Part shown: positions 8,600 through 17,153 of the stretch, one piece after another
How the letters are laid out: every line of letters starts with the position of its first letter
Position numbering within the stretch: the first letter of the stretch is position 1
From: JL08 sp039969355
GTDB taxonomy: Bacteria; Pseudomonadota; Alphaproteobacteria; Rhodobacterales; Rhodobacteraceae
DNA: 64,000 bases
Assembly (NCBI GenBank): GCA_039969355.1
Contig: JBDVOA010000009.1
Span: 186,001 to 250,000 of the forward strand
Direction of reading: 5' to 3'
Notes under the pieces: model-generated
What the model was told of the DNA's origin: nothing
The model's input: only the letters and a program-made list of their open reading frames with translations
The model's database searches: none
Translations under genes and position numbers: made by a program

Positions 8600-10372
8600 A
8601 TGACGACAGATCAAATCATTCTCTTTAGCCTGTTTGGCGCGGTCTTTGGAATGCTGCTATGGGGCAAGATTCGATACGATCTGGTTGCTTTCACAGCCTT
8701 GATGGCAGGCGTTGTGCTTGGTGTCGTGCCCACCAAAGACGCCTTTGCAGGTTTTGGTCACCCGGCAACGCTCGTCGTTGCGCTGGTTCTGGTCGTCTCA
8801 GCCGGATTGGTGAGATCGGGTGCGGTTTTTCTGATCACCCGTACGTTGGTAGACAGCAGCCGCTCACTTGGCGCCCACATAACTATCATGGGCGGAGTTG
8901 GCGGTGTGTTGTCTGCCTTTATGAACAACGTAGCGGCGTTGGCGCTGCTAATGCCCGTTGATGTGCAGACCGCCCGCAAGGCGGGCCGCAGTCCGGGTCT
9001 GTCTTTGATGCCGCTGAGCTTTGCAACAATTCTTGGCGGGATGGCCACGCTGATCGGAACGCCCCCCAACATCATCATCGCCTCAATCCGTCAGGACATG
9101 CTGGGCGAACCGTTCGGCATGTTCGATTTTGCACCCGTGGGTGGCATTACCGCGATTGTTGGCCTCGCATTTGTTGCACTGATCGGCTGGCGACTGATCC
9201 CAAGTCGCGATGATGGCATTAGCACTGCGGCTGACCTCGCCCAGTATATTGCCGAACTTACCGTGCCCGAAACGTCCAAAGCTATTGGTCAACGGGTCGC
9301 CGAGTTGGAAGAAACCGCTGATAAGGCCGATGTTGCCATTCTCGGCCTTATTCGGGATGGCAAACGGCGCTATGGCACGGCCCGAAATTCTGCCCTGAAG
9401 GCCGGCGACTCCCTTGTGCTTGAGGCGACTCCTGATGCCCTAGACGAATTTCGCGCTGCACTTGGGCTTGCTTTCGCAGACGAAAAACGGGAGGAGCACC
9501 TAAATGCGGCAGGCGAAGGCCTTGATATCATTGAAGTCGTGGTAGCAGAAACGTCACGGATTGCAGGCAAGACGGCGCAGGCTATTGGCCTGTCGTGGCG
9601 CCAGCGAACCGTATTGATGGGCATCTCGCGAGAGGGTACGCGGATTACCAAAGAGATGCGCAAAACGGTGATCAAACCGGGCGACATTCTGCTACTGCTG
9701 ACACCACGCGATACCTCTGCGGATGTGACCGAATGGCTGGGATGTCTGCCGTTGGCCGATCGGGGGCTTGTTGTAACAGACGATAGCAAGGTCTGGCTTG
9801 CGATTGGCCTTTTTGGCGGCGCCGTCGCCGCCGCCAGCTTTGGCCTGATCTATCTCCCCATCGCATTGGGCCTGGTTGTGGTAGCTTATGTGCTGGCAAA
9901 GATTGTCCCACTTTCCGAGCTTTACACCCACATCGAATGGCCGGTTGTCGTCTTGCTTGGCTCAATGATCCCGCTCGGGGCGGCGCTTGAAACGGCCGGT
10001 GGCACACAATTGATCGCCGGGACACTTGTTGACCTCACGGCGGGCCTGCCCGCCTGGGCGATATTGACGGTACTCATGGTGGTCACGATGACTCTGTCGG
10101 ACGTGCTGAACAATACGGCAACCGCCATCGTTGCCGCACCTGTGGGAATCCAGATGGCGCAATCGCTCGGCGTCTCGCCCGACCCGTTTTTGATGGCAGT
10201 CGCGGTGGCGGCTTCCTCAGCGTTTCTGACGCCCATCGGACACAAGAATAACACCCTTATTCTGGGGCCCGGTGGTTACCATTTTGGTGACTACTGGAGA
10301 ATGGGCCTGCCGCTCGAGATCATTGTAGTTGCTGTTTCCATACCATCAATTCTCGTTTTCTGGCCTCTTTAA
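8600..10372 (+). CDS. SLC13/DASS-type permease with two RCK_C (TrkA-C) domains
   Basis: A 590-residue inner-membrane carrier. An N-terminal transport half (residues 1-205, with FMNNVAALALLMPV and LIGTPPNIIIAS) is followed by two cytoplasmic TrkA-C-like domains (about 210-385) and a C-terminal transport half ending TPIGHKNNTLILGPGGYHFG. The NN-T/GTPPN motifs match the substrate and sodium site of SLC13 carriers, which move dicarboxylates, sulfate or similar anions; the substrate cannot be chosen here. A decayed copy of its 3' end lies at 11441-11595, and a paralog is at 14399-16177. Confidence 0.9.
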   Translation: MTTDQIILFSLFGAVFGMLLWGKIRYDLVAFTALMAGVVLGVVPTKDAFAGFGHPATLVVALVLVVSAGLVRSGAVFLITRTLVDSSRSLGAHITIMGGVGGVLSAFMNNVAALALLMPVDVQTARKAGRSPGLSLMPLSFATILGGMATLIGTPPNIIIASIRQDMLGEPFGMFDFAPVGGITAIVGLAFVALIGWRLIPSRDDGISTAADLAQYIAELTVPETSKAIGQRVAELEETADKADVAILGLIRDGKRRYGTARNSALKAGDSLVLEATPDALDEFRAALGLAFADEKREEHLNAAGEGLDIIEVVVAETSRIAGKTAQAIGLSWRQRTVLMGISREGTRITKEMRKTVIKPGDILLLLTPRDTSADVTEWLGCLPLADRGLVVTDDSKVWLAIGLFGGAVAAASFGLIYLPIALGLVVVAYVLAKIVPLSELYTHIEWPVVVLLGSMIPLGAALETAGGTQLIAGTLVDLTAGLPAWAILTVLMVVTMTLSDVLNNTATAIVAAPVGIQMAQSLGVSPDPFLMAVAVAASSAFLTPIGHKNNTLILGPGGYHFGDYWRMGLPLEIIVVAVSIPSILVFWPL

Positions 10373-10714
10373 CAACCAGTTAAGAACATTTCACGCACAG
10401 ATGGTCGGCTACCATTAGTGGCTTTCGAGTTTCCCTGCAGGTCCAACAAACCGCACTCTTAGGTTAGCAATTGGGCTAGCCAAAAGATGGTGTTCCGCCC
10501 CAAAACACCGTGCCCCCTTATCGGTTCATTTCTGATTTTTGAGGTGGGCGCTCAGTCCGCTCTCACGGTTGCCTTTGGTTGAACAATCCGGAAGCGCTTT
10601 GAAATCTTGATTGACGCAACCGCTCCTTTTCGGCAAGGCTGTAGTCAATGTCGATTGATCACTTTGGTCAACAATATGGAAGTTCGAATACTTCTTAACT
10701 GGGAATCTCAATCA
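10373..10714. other. Intergenic stretch with one CtrA-like box
   Basis: This gap separates the permease from the methyltransferase. At 10369-10383, overlapping the permease stop, is a TTAA-N7-TTAA element. A small inverted repeat GGTGTT/AACACC is near 10490-10510 without a T-run. No gene is convincing here; open frames lack a ribosome binding site and coding character. Confidence 0.4.
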
Positions 10715-11392
10715 ATGGCCGAAGCAACACAGAACAGCCGCGCAACACTGCTCGATATTGCACACGCCAGAACCCGCACACGCAGCGACAGCGGCAGATC
10801 AAAACCTGACTTTTTCTACGAAATATATTCTAAATTCTTTGATCCCATCCGTGATCATCGACTTAATCTATTTGAGATCGGAGTCGCAGAAGGTGAAAGT
10901 GCGAAAGTATTTTCGGAATACTTCTGTCATAGCAACATAGTTGGGATTGATTTTAGACTAAAGGACATAGACTTAACTGGCTTCGACAACATCACACTGT
11001 TTGAGGGTGACCAGACAGACAAGACTTTCTTATCCAAAATTGCGAACAACTACGCTCGATCAGGAGTTGACATCGTGATAGACGATGCGTCCCACCAAGG
11101 ACGTCATTCTCTTGAAACATTTCATATCTTGTACCCGTTACTCAGGTCCGGTGGTCTTTATGTCGTAGAGGATTGGGGCACCGGTTATTGGGATAAGTGG
11201 GCGGATGGGAAAGACTTTGTTTCTGCCAAATTTGACGGAGACCGAATTATTTCTCACGATTTCGGCATGGTGGGTTTTGTGAAGTACTTAATCGACCATA
11301 CGGCTACGGGAGACATCAAATCAGATGTTCAAATGGAAAAAATTTCTGCAATGCATGTGTATCGAGGTGTTGTCATCTTAGAGAAATCCTAG
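10715..11392 (+). CDS. Class I SAM-dependent methyltransferase (small-molecule/sugar type)
   Basis: A 225-residue soluble protein. LFEIGVAEGESAKVF (about residues 50-65) is the SAM-binding glycine loop, NIVGIDFRLKDIDL the acidic strand-2 end, and VDIVIDDASHQGRHSLETF plus GGLYVVEDWGTGYW resemble the macrocin/rhamnosyl O-methyltransferase (TylF/CmcI) group, where D-D-x-S-H holds metal and SAM. I start it at the ATG at 10715, where the soluble fold begins; upstream in-frame starts at 10607 and 10676 are possible. The gene is AT-richer than its neighbours and followed by a pseudogene, suggesting transfer. Substrate unknown. Confidence 0.8.
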   Translation: MAEATQNSRATLLDIAHARTRTRSDSGRSKPDFFYEIYSKFFDPIRDHRLNLFEIGVAEGESAKVFSEYFCHSNIVGIDFRLKDIDLTGFDNITLFEGDQTDKTFLSKIANNYARSGVDIVIDDASHQGRHSLETFHILYPLLRSGGLYVVEDWGTGYWDKWADGKDFVSAKFDGDRIISHDFGMVGFVKYLIDHTATGDIKSDVQMEKISAMHVYRGVVILEKS

Positions 11393-11440
11393 CAACTTTT
11401 GCTTGATCCAAATCATTACAAAGGTTGAGTATTAATGTCT

Positions 11441-11595
11441 ATTTTGAGACGCCCGCCGATCCTCAAGATTATCAAATCTGGTTCCCGGACCCTGCGGATA
11501 CCACTATGGCGACTGCTGGAAAATCGGCTTACCACTAGAGATAATTATTGTTGTTGCTGTTTCCATAACCACCATTTTCGACTTTGGCCGCTTTG
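11441..11595 (+). pseudogene. Decayed 3' end of an SLC13-type permease gene
   Basis: In the frame containing 11496 the sequence reads GYHYGDCWKIGLPLEII, against GYHFGDYWRMGLPLEII at the end of the intact permease (8600-10372). Fifteen bases at 11553-11567 are identical to 10328-10342. Upstream, the bases from about 11441 still resemble the region coding for LTPIGHKN but the frame is broken. Nothing of the first 530 codons remains. It is a truncated relic of a second copy or of a close paralog. Confidence 0.8.
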
Positions 11596-11889
11596 ATGCG
11601 CGCATCGCTGTCCTAACAATAGGACATCAGCGGGTTGGGGTTTTGCGCCCGCGTTCACTTTGTTCGGTAACGGCAAGGATTGCAGATTTCTTCATTCCTC
11701 TGTCGGGCAAGACCATTGACCCGGTCCGAAGAAAGCTTTGATCGGCGATAAGTCTGCGGTTCGAAAACCTTTACCCAAATTTGGTGTTTTCTTTGAGCCA
11801 GTCCAATATGATGAGAAACGAGCTGGTTTTCCTGTACATGAATGGATCAGGCGGAGCCGCTGGCCTACAAAAAACCATTCGACGATCTT

Positions 11890-11908
11890 GCTTATATTGA
11901 ATATTAGC
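11890..11908. promoter_or_regulatory. Operator-like AT-rich palindrome upstream of the surface lipoprotein
   Basis: A 19-base inverted repeat (arms GCTTATATT and AATATTAGC around a central G, 8 of 9 pairs matching) ends 72 bases before the lipoprotein start. Its form resembles operators of Fur-superfamily or other dimeric regulators. The binding protein is not known, so the call is inference from symmetry and position. Confidence 0.4.
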
Positions 11909-11980
11909 ATTTGGTTAATTGGGTTAGCGAGAACTCCAGATGAATGCCGAGCCCGTCCAACAACGATTAGGAACGACCCA

Positions 11981-12859
11981 GTGAACAATCTAAGGAGAGC
12001 TTCCACCCTTTTGAGTGCTGTGTTTTTTGTCGCCAGTTGTGGCGGTAGCGGTGGTGGAGATAATCCGGTCGTCAACTTTTCAAAAAACTCGGACATTCCA
12101 AAAACCGGGACCACCAATTTCAAAGGTACTTCGCGGAGCATTTCATACAACGCAGACGGCGCCAACGTGGTCACATCCACCTCTGCCATTTCAGGGCCCA
12201 ACGCTGCATCTGCATCGTTGGAGACAAAAGACGGCATTGCAGTGGCCCTCAGGATAAAAGCGCCCGGTGCGAATGCATCATTCGATCGAGATTCAGGGGA
12301 CACTTTCACTCAGAACGGCAACGTAATTGGTGTTGTCTCAGCAAATCAACAAAATTACGCGACTATCGTAGATGGTGCATCAGCGGGCTTTGAATATCAG
12401 ACCTTCGGCGCCTGGGACACAGGCTACGGATCGGGATCAGGAAAAATGGCAGCAGGCAGCTTTGGCGCAAAAACCGCCGCCAGCGGAATGCCAAACGTCG
12501 GAACCAATGCAACCTACAATGGCGCCAGCGTCGGATATGTCACTTATAATGATGGTGTTCAGGCCTCTACTATTTCTAACATCGTCGTGGATACCGATTT
12601 TGCCACCGCTACGATCGACAGCAGCAACACAAATGTTGTGGTGCTTGAGACGGGAGCTACCCGCGCAGATTCAAACCTAGACTTCAATGGTGGCGGTCCG
12701 GTTTCCGGCACGGGATTCTCCGCTTCGGTTAGTGCCAGCACCACTTCCGGCACCGCCAATGGGCAGTTCTATGGTCCAACAGCACAGGAAGTTGGGGGGA
12801 CATTTGGTCTTACTGGTGGCGCTACAACCTACATTGGGTCATTTGGGGCAAGAAAATAA
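11981..12859 (+). CDS. Slam-dependent surface lipoprotein (TbpB-like beta-barrel domain)
   Basis: A 292-residue lipoprotein. The signal peptide ends in a lipobox with V-A-S-C20, followed by a Gly/Ser linker (GGSGGGD). The C-terminal half is rich in Gly/Thr/Ser beta strands, and GQFYGPTAQEVGGTF (261-275) is the hallmark of the transferrin-binding-protein-B-like barrel found in Slam substrates. The frame is open far upstream, but the signal peptide fixes the start at the GTG at 11981, with AGGA 8 bases before it. The Slam gene follows 145 bases later, so this is very likely its client, displayed on the cell surface. The ligand is unknown. Confidence 0.88.
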   Translation: MNNLRRASTLLSAVFFVASCGGSGGGDNPVVNFSKNSDIPKTGTTNFKGTSRSISYNADGANVVTSTSAISGPNAASASLETKDGIAVALRIKAPGANASFDRDSGDTFTQNGNVIGVVSANQQNYATIVDGASAGFEYQTFGAWDTGYGSGSGKMAAGSFGAKTAASGMPNVGTNATYNGASVGYVTYNDGVQASTISNIVVDTDFATATIDSSNTNVVVLETGATRADSNLDFNGGGPVSGTGFSASVSASTTSGTANGQFYGPTAQEVGGTFGLTGGATTYIGSFGARK

Positions 12860-12874
12860 CCTACCAAACGACAG

Positions 12875-12891
12875 TCTTGTCTCTGACAAGA
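12875..12891 (+). other. Short hairpin between lipoprotein and Slam genes
   Basis: Seven-base arms TCTTGTC/GACAAGA with a 3-base loop lie 16 bases after the lipoprotein stop. There is no full T-run, so it is a weak terminator or mRNA-stabilising hairpin that could lower Slam expression relative to its client. Confidence 0.4.
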
Positions 12892-13004
12892 TACCTCCAT
12901 TTTGACCATCACGAACAAAATATTGCCACCCTCAGGTTAGGTCGTGCCATTGGAGTCACTCTCAAAGTTCGGTTTGATCGCAAAGAACAAATCCGGAGAA
13001 CAAC

Positions 13005-14282
13005 TTGAATCGCATATTGTCGTTCTTCATTCTGATTTTCAGTATTCAGATAATTCCCGGCTCCGCGACAGCCAATCAGAAACAAGATGGCGCTTTATCA
13101 ACTGCCGACACTACCGGCAGATCGGTTGCGCCTGAAATCATAGAGGCTAGGTTTCTGGCGGGGCTCAGGAGTCTTGAAAATGGCAGACCCGGCAGGGCGA
13201 TCGAGGCATTTTCGGCCATTCTGGCGCTTGACCCGACGTTGGTAAGAGTACGGCTGGAACTGGCACGGGCCTATTTTGCGGCAGAACAATGGGATCGTGC
13301 CCGACGAGAATTCTTTATAACCCTTTCCGGCGATTTGCCGGAATCTGTCCGACGCAGGGTGCTTGGCTTTATTCGCGCGATTGACGCAAGGCGCGGATTT
13401 GACTGGGACCTTAGTCTCGGACTGACCAATGCAAGCAGCGGACGTAATTATGACACAGACGAAATTCGGCTGGCGTTTGGCAATGATATCCTGCCTTTCA
13501 GACTGAACCGAGATACCAAGTCACAACTGGGCGTTCGCGCGACGGGTGCAGCAACATACCGACTCCCCCTTGAAGCGAGCGTAGCGAGCAATGTCACTTC
13601 CTCGCTGTTTGTGCAGGGTTTCTTTGACATCACCGACGCACCGAACTCTACCTACGATGACTACATCGCCGGAGTGAGAACAGGGCTACGGTTTACAGGC
13701 TATAGCACCACCTACTCGTTGGCGCCGGTCTACTCTCAGAGATTCCTCGCCGAGAAACATTATGAAGATCAGACCGGTATCGAATTTGCCTTCGAAAAAC
13801 GCACGGCATCCGGATTGTCGGTTTTTGGCCAGGTGTCTTATGCCGACGTCGACAACAAGTTTTCCGACAATCGGGACGGAACGCTTAAAGAGGCGCAAGT
13901 TGGCATTCGCCAATCAATCAGAGGCACAGGCGCTATCGGATTGTCGGCCTTTTACGAAGGTAAGGATGTTGATTTCAATCTCGACAAGTACGACCTTTAT
14001 GGGGTGCGCCTGTCAGGCGTAATTGACGTTCCCTATGGGCTGACATTGCGACCGTCGATCTTTATTGAGAAAAAAGGGTTCTCTGATCCAAGCCCCCTGT
14101 TTACTGGCAATCCTGACGAGAAAACCATAGGCGCGGCGATCAGGATTGAAAAGAATGATGTCTTCATCGGAAATGGCTTTTCTCCTTTTCTTGGCCTGAG
14201 CCACCGAAGAACTAAATCCGGTATCGACGCATTTAGTTATTCTGAAACAGAGTATGAAATTGGTTTTGAGAGAAGATTTTGA
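13005..14282 (+). CDS. Surface lipoprotein assembly modifier (Slam; DUF560 outer-membrane protein)
   Basis: A 425-residue outer-membrane protein that moves lipoproteins to the outer surface (type XI secretion). A signal peptide is cut after A-T-A (residue 23). Residues 45-125 form TPR-like helices (ARFLAGLRSLENGRPGRAIEAF then LARAYFAAEQWDRARREFF), and the rest is a DUF560 barrel of alternating strands ending in the C-terminal Phe (GFERRF) typical for Bam-assembled barrels. Start is a TTG at 13005 with CGGAGAA ahead of it; the signal peptide supports it. Length and order match known Slams. Its partner lipoprotein lies directly upstream. Confidence 0.9.
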   Translation: MNRILSFFILIFSIQIIPGSATANQKQDGALSTADTTGRSVAPEIIEARFLAGLRSLENGRPGRAIEAFSAILALDPTLVRVRLELARAYFAAEQWDRARREFFITLSGDLPESVRRRVLGFIRAIDARRGFDWDLSLGLTNASSGRNYDTDEIRLAFGNDILPFRLNRDTKSQLGVRATGAATYRLPLEASVASNVTSSLFVQGFFDITDAPNSTYDDYIAGVRTGLRFTGYSTTYSLAPVYSQRFLAEKHYEDQTGIEFAFEKRTASGLSVFGQVSYADVDNKFSDNRDGTLKEAQVGIRQSIRGTGAIGLSAFYEGKDVDFNLDKYDLYGVRLSGVIDVPYGLTLRPSIFIEKKGFSDPSPLFTGNPDEKTIGAAIRIEKNDVFIGNGFSPFLGLSHRRTKSGIDAFSYSETEYEIGFERRF

Positions 14283-14398
14283 CGGGATGTACCACAGGTT
14301 CTTGCGACGAATACGAGCCCAGCCGCCGTGCCAACACCAATGGTTTTTGTGATCTTTTTTTTGCATGGATGCCAAACAGTTAAATCTGGACTTCCTTT

Positions 14399-16177
14399 TC
14401 AGAGAGGCCAAATGAAAGGAATAATCGCCGAAGCCAATATCCCTATGCTGATGTTCAGCGGGATCCCGACTTTCATGAAGTCAGTAAACCGATAGCCACC
14501 CGGCCCATAAACCAGCGTATTGGTCTGATAACCAATCGGGGTAGCGAAAGAGGCGCTGGCCGCAATCATGACAGCCACAACCATCGGGCGCGGGTCAATG
14601 CCCATAGCGCTGGCAAGTCCGATGGCGATCGGTGTCAAAACCACAGCCACGGCATTATTTGAAACCAGTTCAGTCAGCACAGACGTCAGAAGATAAATAG
14701 CCCAGATAATCAGGAACGGCGGCAACATGCCCAATCCCGGTGCGATGGCATTCACAATTAGGGCGACCGCCCCTGATGCCTCCAGGGCAGCCCCGATGGC
14801 CAGCATTGCGAAAATGAGAGCCAGCAGGCGACCATCAACAAAGGAGAACGCCTCGTCCGCATCAATGCAGCGGGTAATCAGCACAACCGCCACAGCCAGA
14901 ATGGACAACAGAAAAATCGGGGCAACTCCAAAGGCAGCCAGGACGACCAGCGCGATCAGGCATGAAACGACAATCGGTGCATGTCGGCGGCGGAACGCAC
15001 GCGCCGAAGGGTGTGACACGTCAGCCAGTTGCATATCCGACGCAAGTCGGGCGATGTCTTCTGGTGCGCCCTCCAGTAGAAGAGTATCCCCGACCTTTAC
15101 CACTATGTCATCCAACTGACGGCCAAAGCCCGCGTTGCGCCCGTGAACGGCTAGCGGATATACTCCGTAGCGCCGCCGCAGTCGCATCGACCCCAAACTG
15201 CGCCCGACCATCTTACATCCGGGGGTCAACAACACCTCGACTGTCGAAGTTTCGACCGCCGAAACCTGATCGACCCGCTTTAATGACTTATCCCTCTGCA
15301 GGCTGAGCAATTCAGTCATCTGTGTTCGCAAAACTATCCGATCTCCGACTTGCAACTCCACACCCTTCAGGTTGCGTCGCAATGAAACATCCCCGCGCAC
15401 CACGTCGATCAACCGCACGCCATCGCGTTTGAAAAGTTGCACGCCATTGACTTCTCGGCCTATCAGATCGCTTTCTGGCGGGACGACGGCCTCGGTAAAG
15501 AATTTCATCTTTGACTTGTCGGACAGAAGGTTGCCAATACTATCACGATCCGGCAGCAGCATGGGAGCAATGTAGCGCAGATAAAACATCCCCCAGATAA
15601 CCAGTGCGATGCCCAGTGGTGTGACTTCAAATATGGTGAATGCCCTGAGGCCCTGCGCCCGAGCGACACCGTCGACCAGCAAATTTGTGGATGTTCCGAT
15701 CAACGTCAGTGTGCCACCCAGGATTGCCGCATAACTCAGTGGAATAAGCAACTTTGAAGCACTGATGCCCATGGTTCGGGCCAACTGGATAAACACCGGA
15801 ATCATGACCACGACAACGGGCGTATTTGAAACGATAGCCGATGACAGAACGACAAAACCCATGAGCATGATAATGGCCAACGCCGGGTTCGATTTTGCCT
15901 TTCGATCAGCCACAGACGTGAACGCGTCCAGTGCACCGGTCCGCACAAGAGCGCCCATAATGATGAACATCGCCGCAATTGTCCAAGGCGCCGGATTAGA
16001 CAGTACCTTTAGCGCGGCATCGTAAGGCAGCACCCCAAGGGCCAGCATTAACGCCGCACCGGCAATGGCAACTACTTCGGTGGGGAAAGTTTCACGCAGG
16101 AACATCACGAACATTGCAGCCACTACACACAGCGTCACTACGGCGCCCGTTGTCTGCGACAATTCAAGAAACGGCAT
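14399..16177 (-). CDS. SLC13/DASS-type permease with two RCK_C (TrkA-C) domains (paralog)
   Basis: A 592-residue carrier with the same build as the permease at 8600: transport half (SNTPVVVVMIPVF and LIGTSTNLLVDG), two TrkA-C domains at about residues 215-385 (each with a VGDRIVLRT/VGDTLLLEG strand), and a second transport half with SNNAVAVVLTPIA and TPIGYQTNTLVYGPGGY. The sequence is clearly diverged from the first copy, so it is an old paralog rather than a recent duplicate. The TNLL/QTN motifs point to anion-sodium symport, perhaps sulfate or dicarboxylate. Its 3' end faces the Slam gene. Confidence 0.9.
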   Translation of the reverse strand: MPFLELSQTTGAVVTLCVVAAMFVMFLRETFPTEVVAIAGAALMLALGVLPYDAALKVLSNPAPWTIAAMFIIMGALVRTGALDAFTSVADRKAKSNPALAIIMLMGFVVLSSAIVSNTPVVVVMIPVFIQLARTMGISASKLLIPLSYAAILGGTLTLIGTSTNLLVDGVARAQGLRAFTIFEVTPLGIALVIWGMFYLRYIAPMLLPDRDSIGNLLSDKSKMKFFTEAVVPPESDLIGREVNGVQLFKRDGVRLIDVVRGDVSLRRNLKGVELQVGDRIVLRTQMTELLSLQRDKSLKRVDQVSAVETSTVEVLLTPGCKMVGRSLGSMRLRRRYGVYPLAVHGRNAGFGRQLDDIVVKVGDTLLLEGAPEDIARLASDMQLADVSHPSARAFRRRHAPIVVSCLIALVVLAAFGVAPIFLLSILAVAVVLITRCIDADEAFSFVDGRLLALIFAMLAIGAALEASGAVALIVNAIAPGLGMLPPFLIIWAIYLLTSVLTELVSNNAVAVVLTPIAIGLASAMGIDPRPMVVAVMIAASASFATPIGYQTNTLVYGPGGYRFTDFMKVGIPLNISIGILASAIIPFIWPL

Positions 16178-16223
16178 TGGTAACCTGTTGCATTGGCATG
16201 TCTATTCTTGCCCTGACTGTGTG

Positions 16224-17153
16224 TCAGCGTCCAGTGTCGCCCATTGCCGCATCCGGGGCAAGCACCACAGTGGTTCGTGGTTGTACGAGAAACAACCCCA
16301 CAAACATGAGCCCTAAAGCTGCCCAAATATAAGGCGAATAGCTTTCATGCAGCAGCAATATGGCCCAACCGAACCCAAACCCTGTAACCAGATAGCTGAC
16401 CTGGACCGCAAAAACCGGCCCTGCCCTGCCGACGAGCCAGACGTATCCCGCATAGACCAGAACATGAATTACAGAAGATGCAACCAGCGCCCACTCTGCT
16501 ATGCCAAAAGGGCTCAGCGGGCTAATCCACTGGCCACTTCCCAGCGCCATCGGCAGAACAATCACTGCGCCGACGACCGACGCGCCGAAGAGAACTTCGA
16601 TTGGATTCAGTCCGGACGTCCCCCATCTGGCGATGTAATTCCCCTCAAATGCATAGCAAAGACCCGCCAGAATCGCGACCGGCACCCACCAGATCGCGGA
16701 CCGGTCCGGTAGCGATGCCTCGGGAAGGACAAGTAGCGCCACCCCGACAAGTCCTATAAACAAGCCCAAAAGCCGTCGCCAGTCGAATCGATCCACCCTG
16801 AGAGCTAGCGCGATTGGAAACGCCATCATCGGAATGAGAGATAGCAGAATTGCCATAACTCCGGCAGGCAAGTGGGATATCGCCTGAAAACTTGCAGAAT
16901 TTGGTATCACTGTGCCGATCAGCGCGATAATCAGGTAAGTTTTAAAACAATTCCATCCCAGCGGCAGACGGCGCCGACGCAGCAACGAAATGCACACCAT
17001 CAATGCAGCACCGATAAACAATTGCCAAAAGATCAATCCAAAGTGACCATACCCAGTGCTTACCGCCAGCTTGGACAACGGAATGGTCGCACCCCAACCG
17101 GCACCGAGCAAAATCAACGCACCAGTCAGATACAATCTGCCATCAACTGTCAT
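16224..17153 (-). CDS. EamA/DMT-superfamily transporter
   Basis: A 309-residue protein with about ten membrane segments in two EamA repeats; WGATIPLSKLAV near the N-terminus and SYLVTGFGFGWAILLLHE near the end are typical of the family. Its ATG overlaps the stop of the YmdB-like gene by four bases, so the two genes are co-translated, although no functional link is known. The substrate is unknown. Confidence 0.88.
   Translation of the reverse strand: MTVDGRLYLTGALILLGAGWGATIPLSKLAVSTGYGHFGLIFWQLFIGAALMVCISLLRRRRLPLGWNCFKTYLIIALIGTVIPNSASFQAISHLPAGVMAILLSLIPMMAFPIALALRVDRFDWRRLLGLFIGLVGVALLVLPEASLPDRSAIWWVPVAILAGLCYAFEGNYIARWGTSGLNPIEVLFGASVVGAVIVLPMALGSGQWISPLSPFGIAEWALVASSVIHVLVYAGYVWLVGRAGPVFAVQVSYLVTGFGFGWAILLLHESYSPYIWAALGLMFVGLFLVQPRTTVVLAPDAAMGDTGR

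Noticed and set aside
11738..11980. Upstream extension of the surface lipoprotein frame (81 more codons)
   Set aside because: The lipobox signal peptide would be internal; the GTG at 11981 with AGGA is the natural start, and the extension lies in the promoter and palindrome region.
11692..12309. A 205-codon open frame antisense to the lipoprotein gene
   Set aside because: No recognisable domain, no ribosome binding site, and it mirrors the codon pattern of the real gene.
13098..13289. Small open frames inside the Slam gene on the other strand
   Set aside because: They follow from the real frame; no start context.
8600..16177. Reading the two SLC13 genes plus the relic as a composite transposon or repeat-flanked island
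   Set aside because: The two intact genes are on opposite strands and strongly diverged, so they cannot act as recent recombining repeats; only the relic is close to the first copy.
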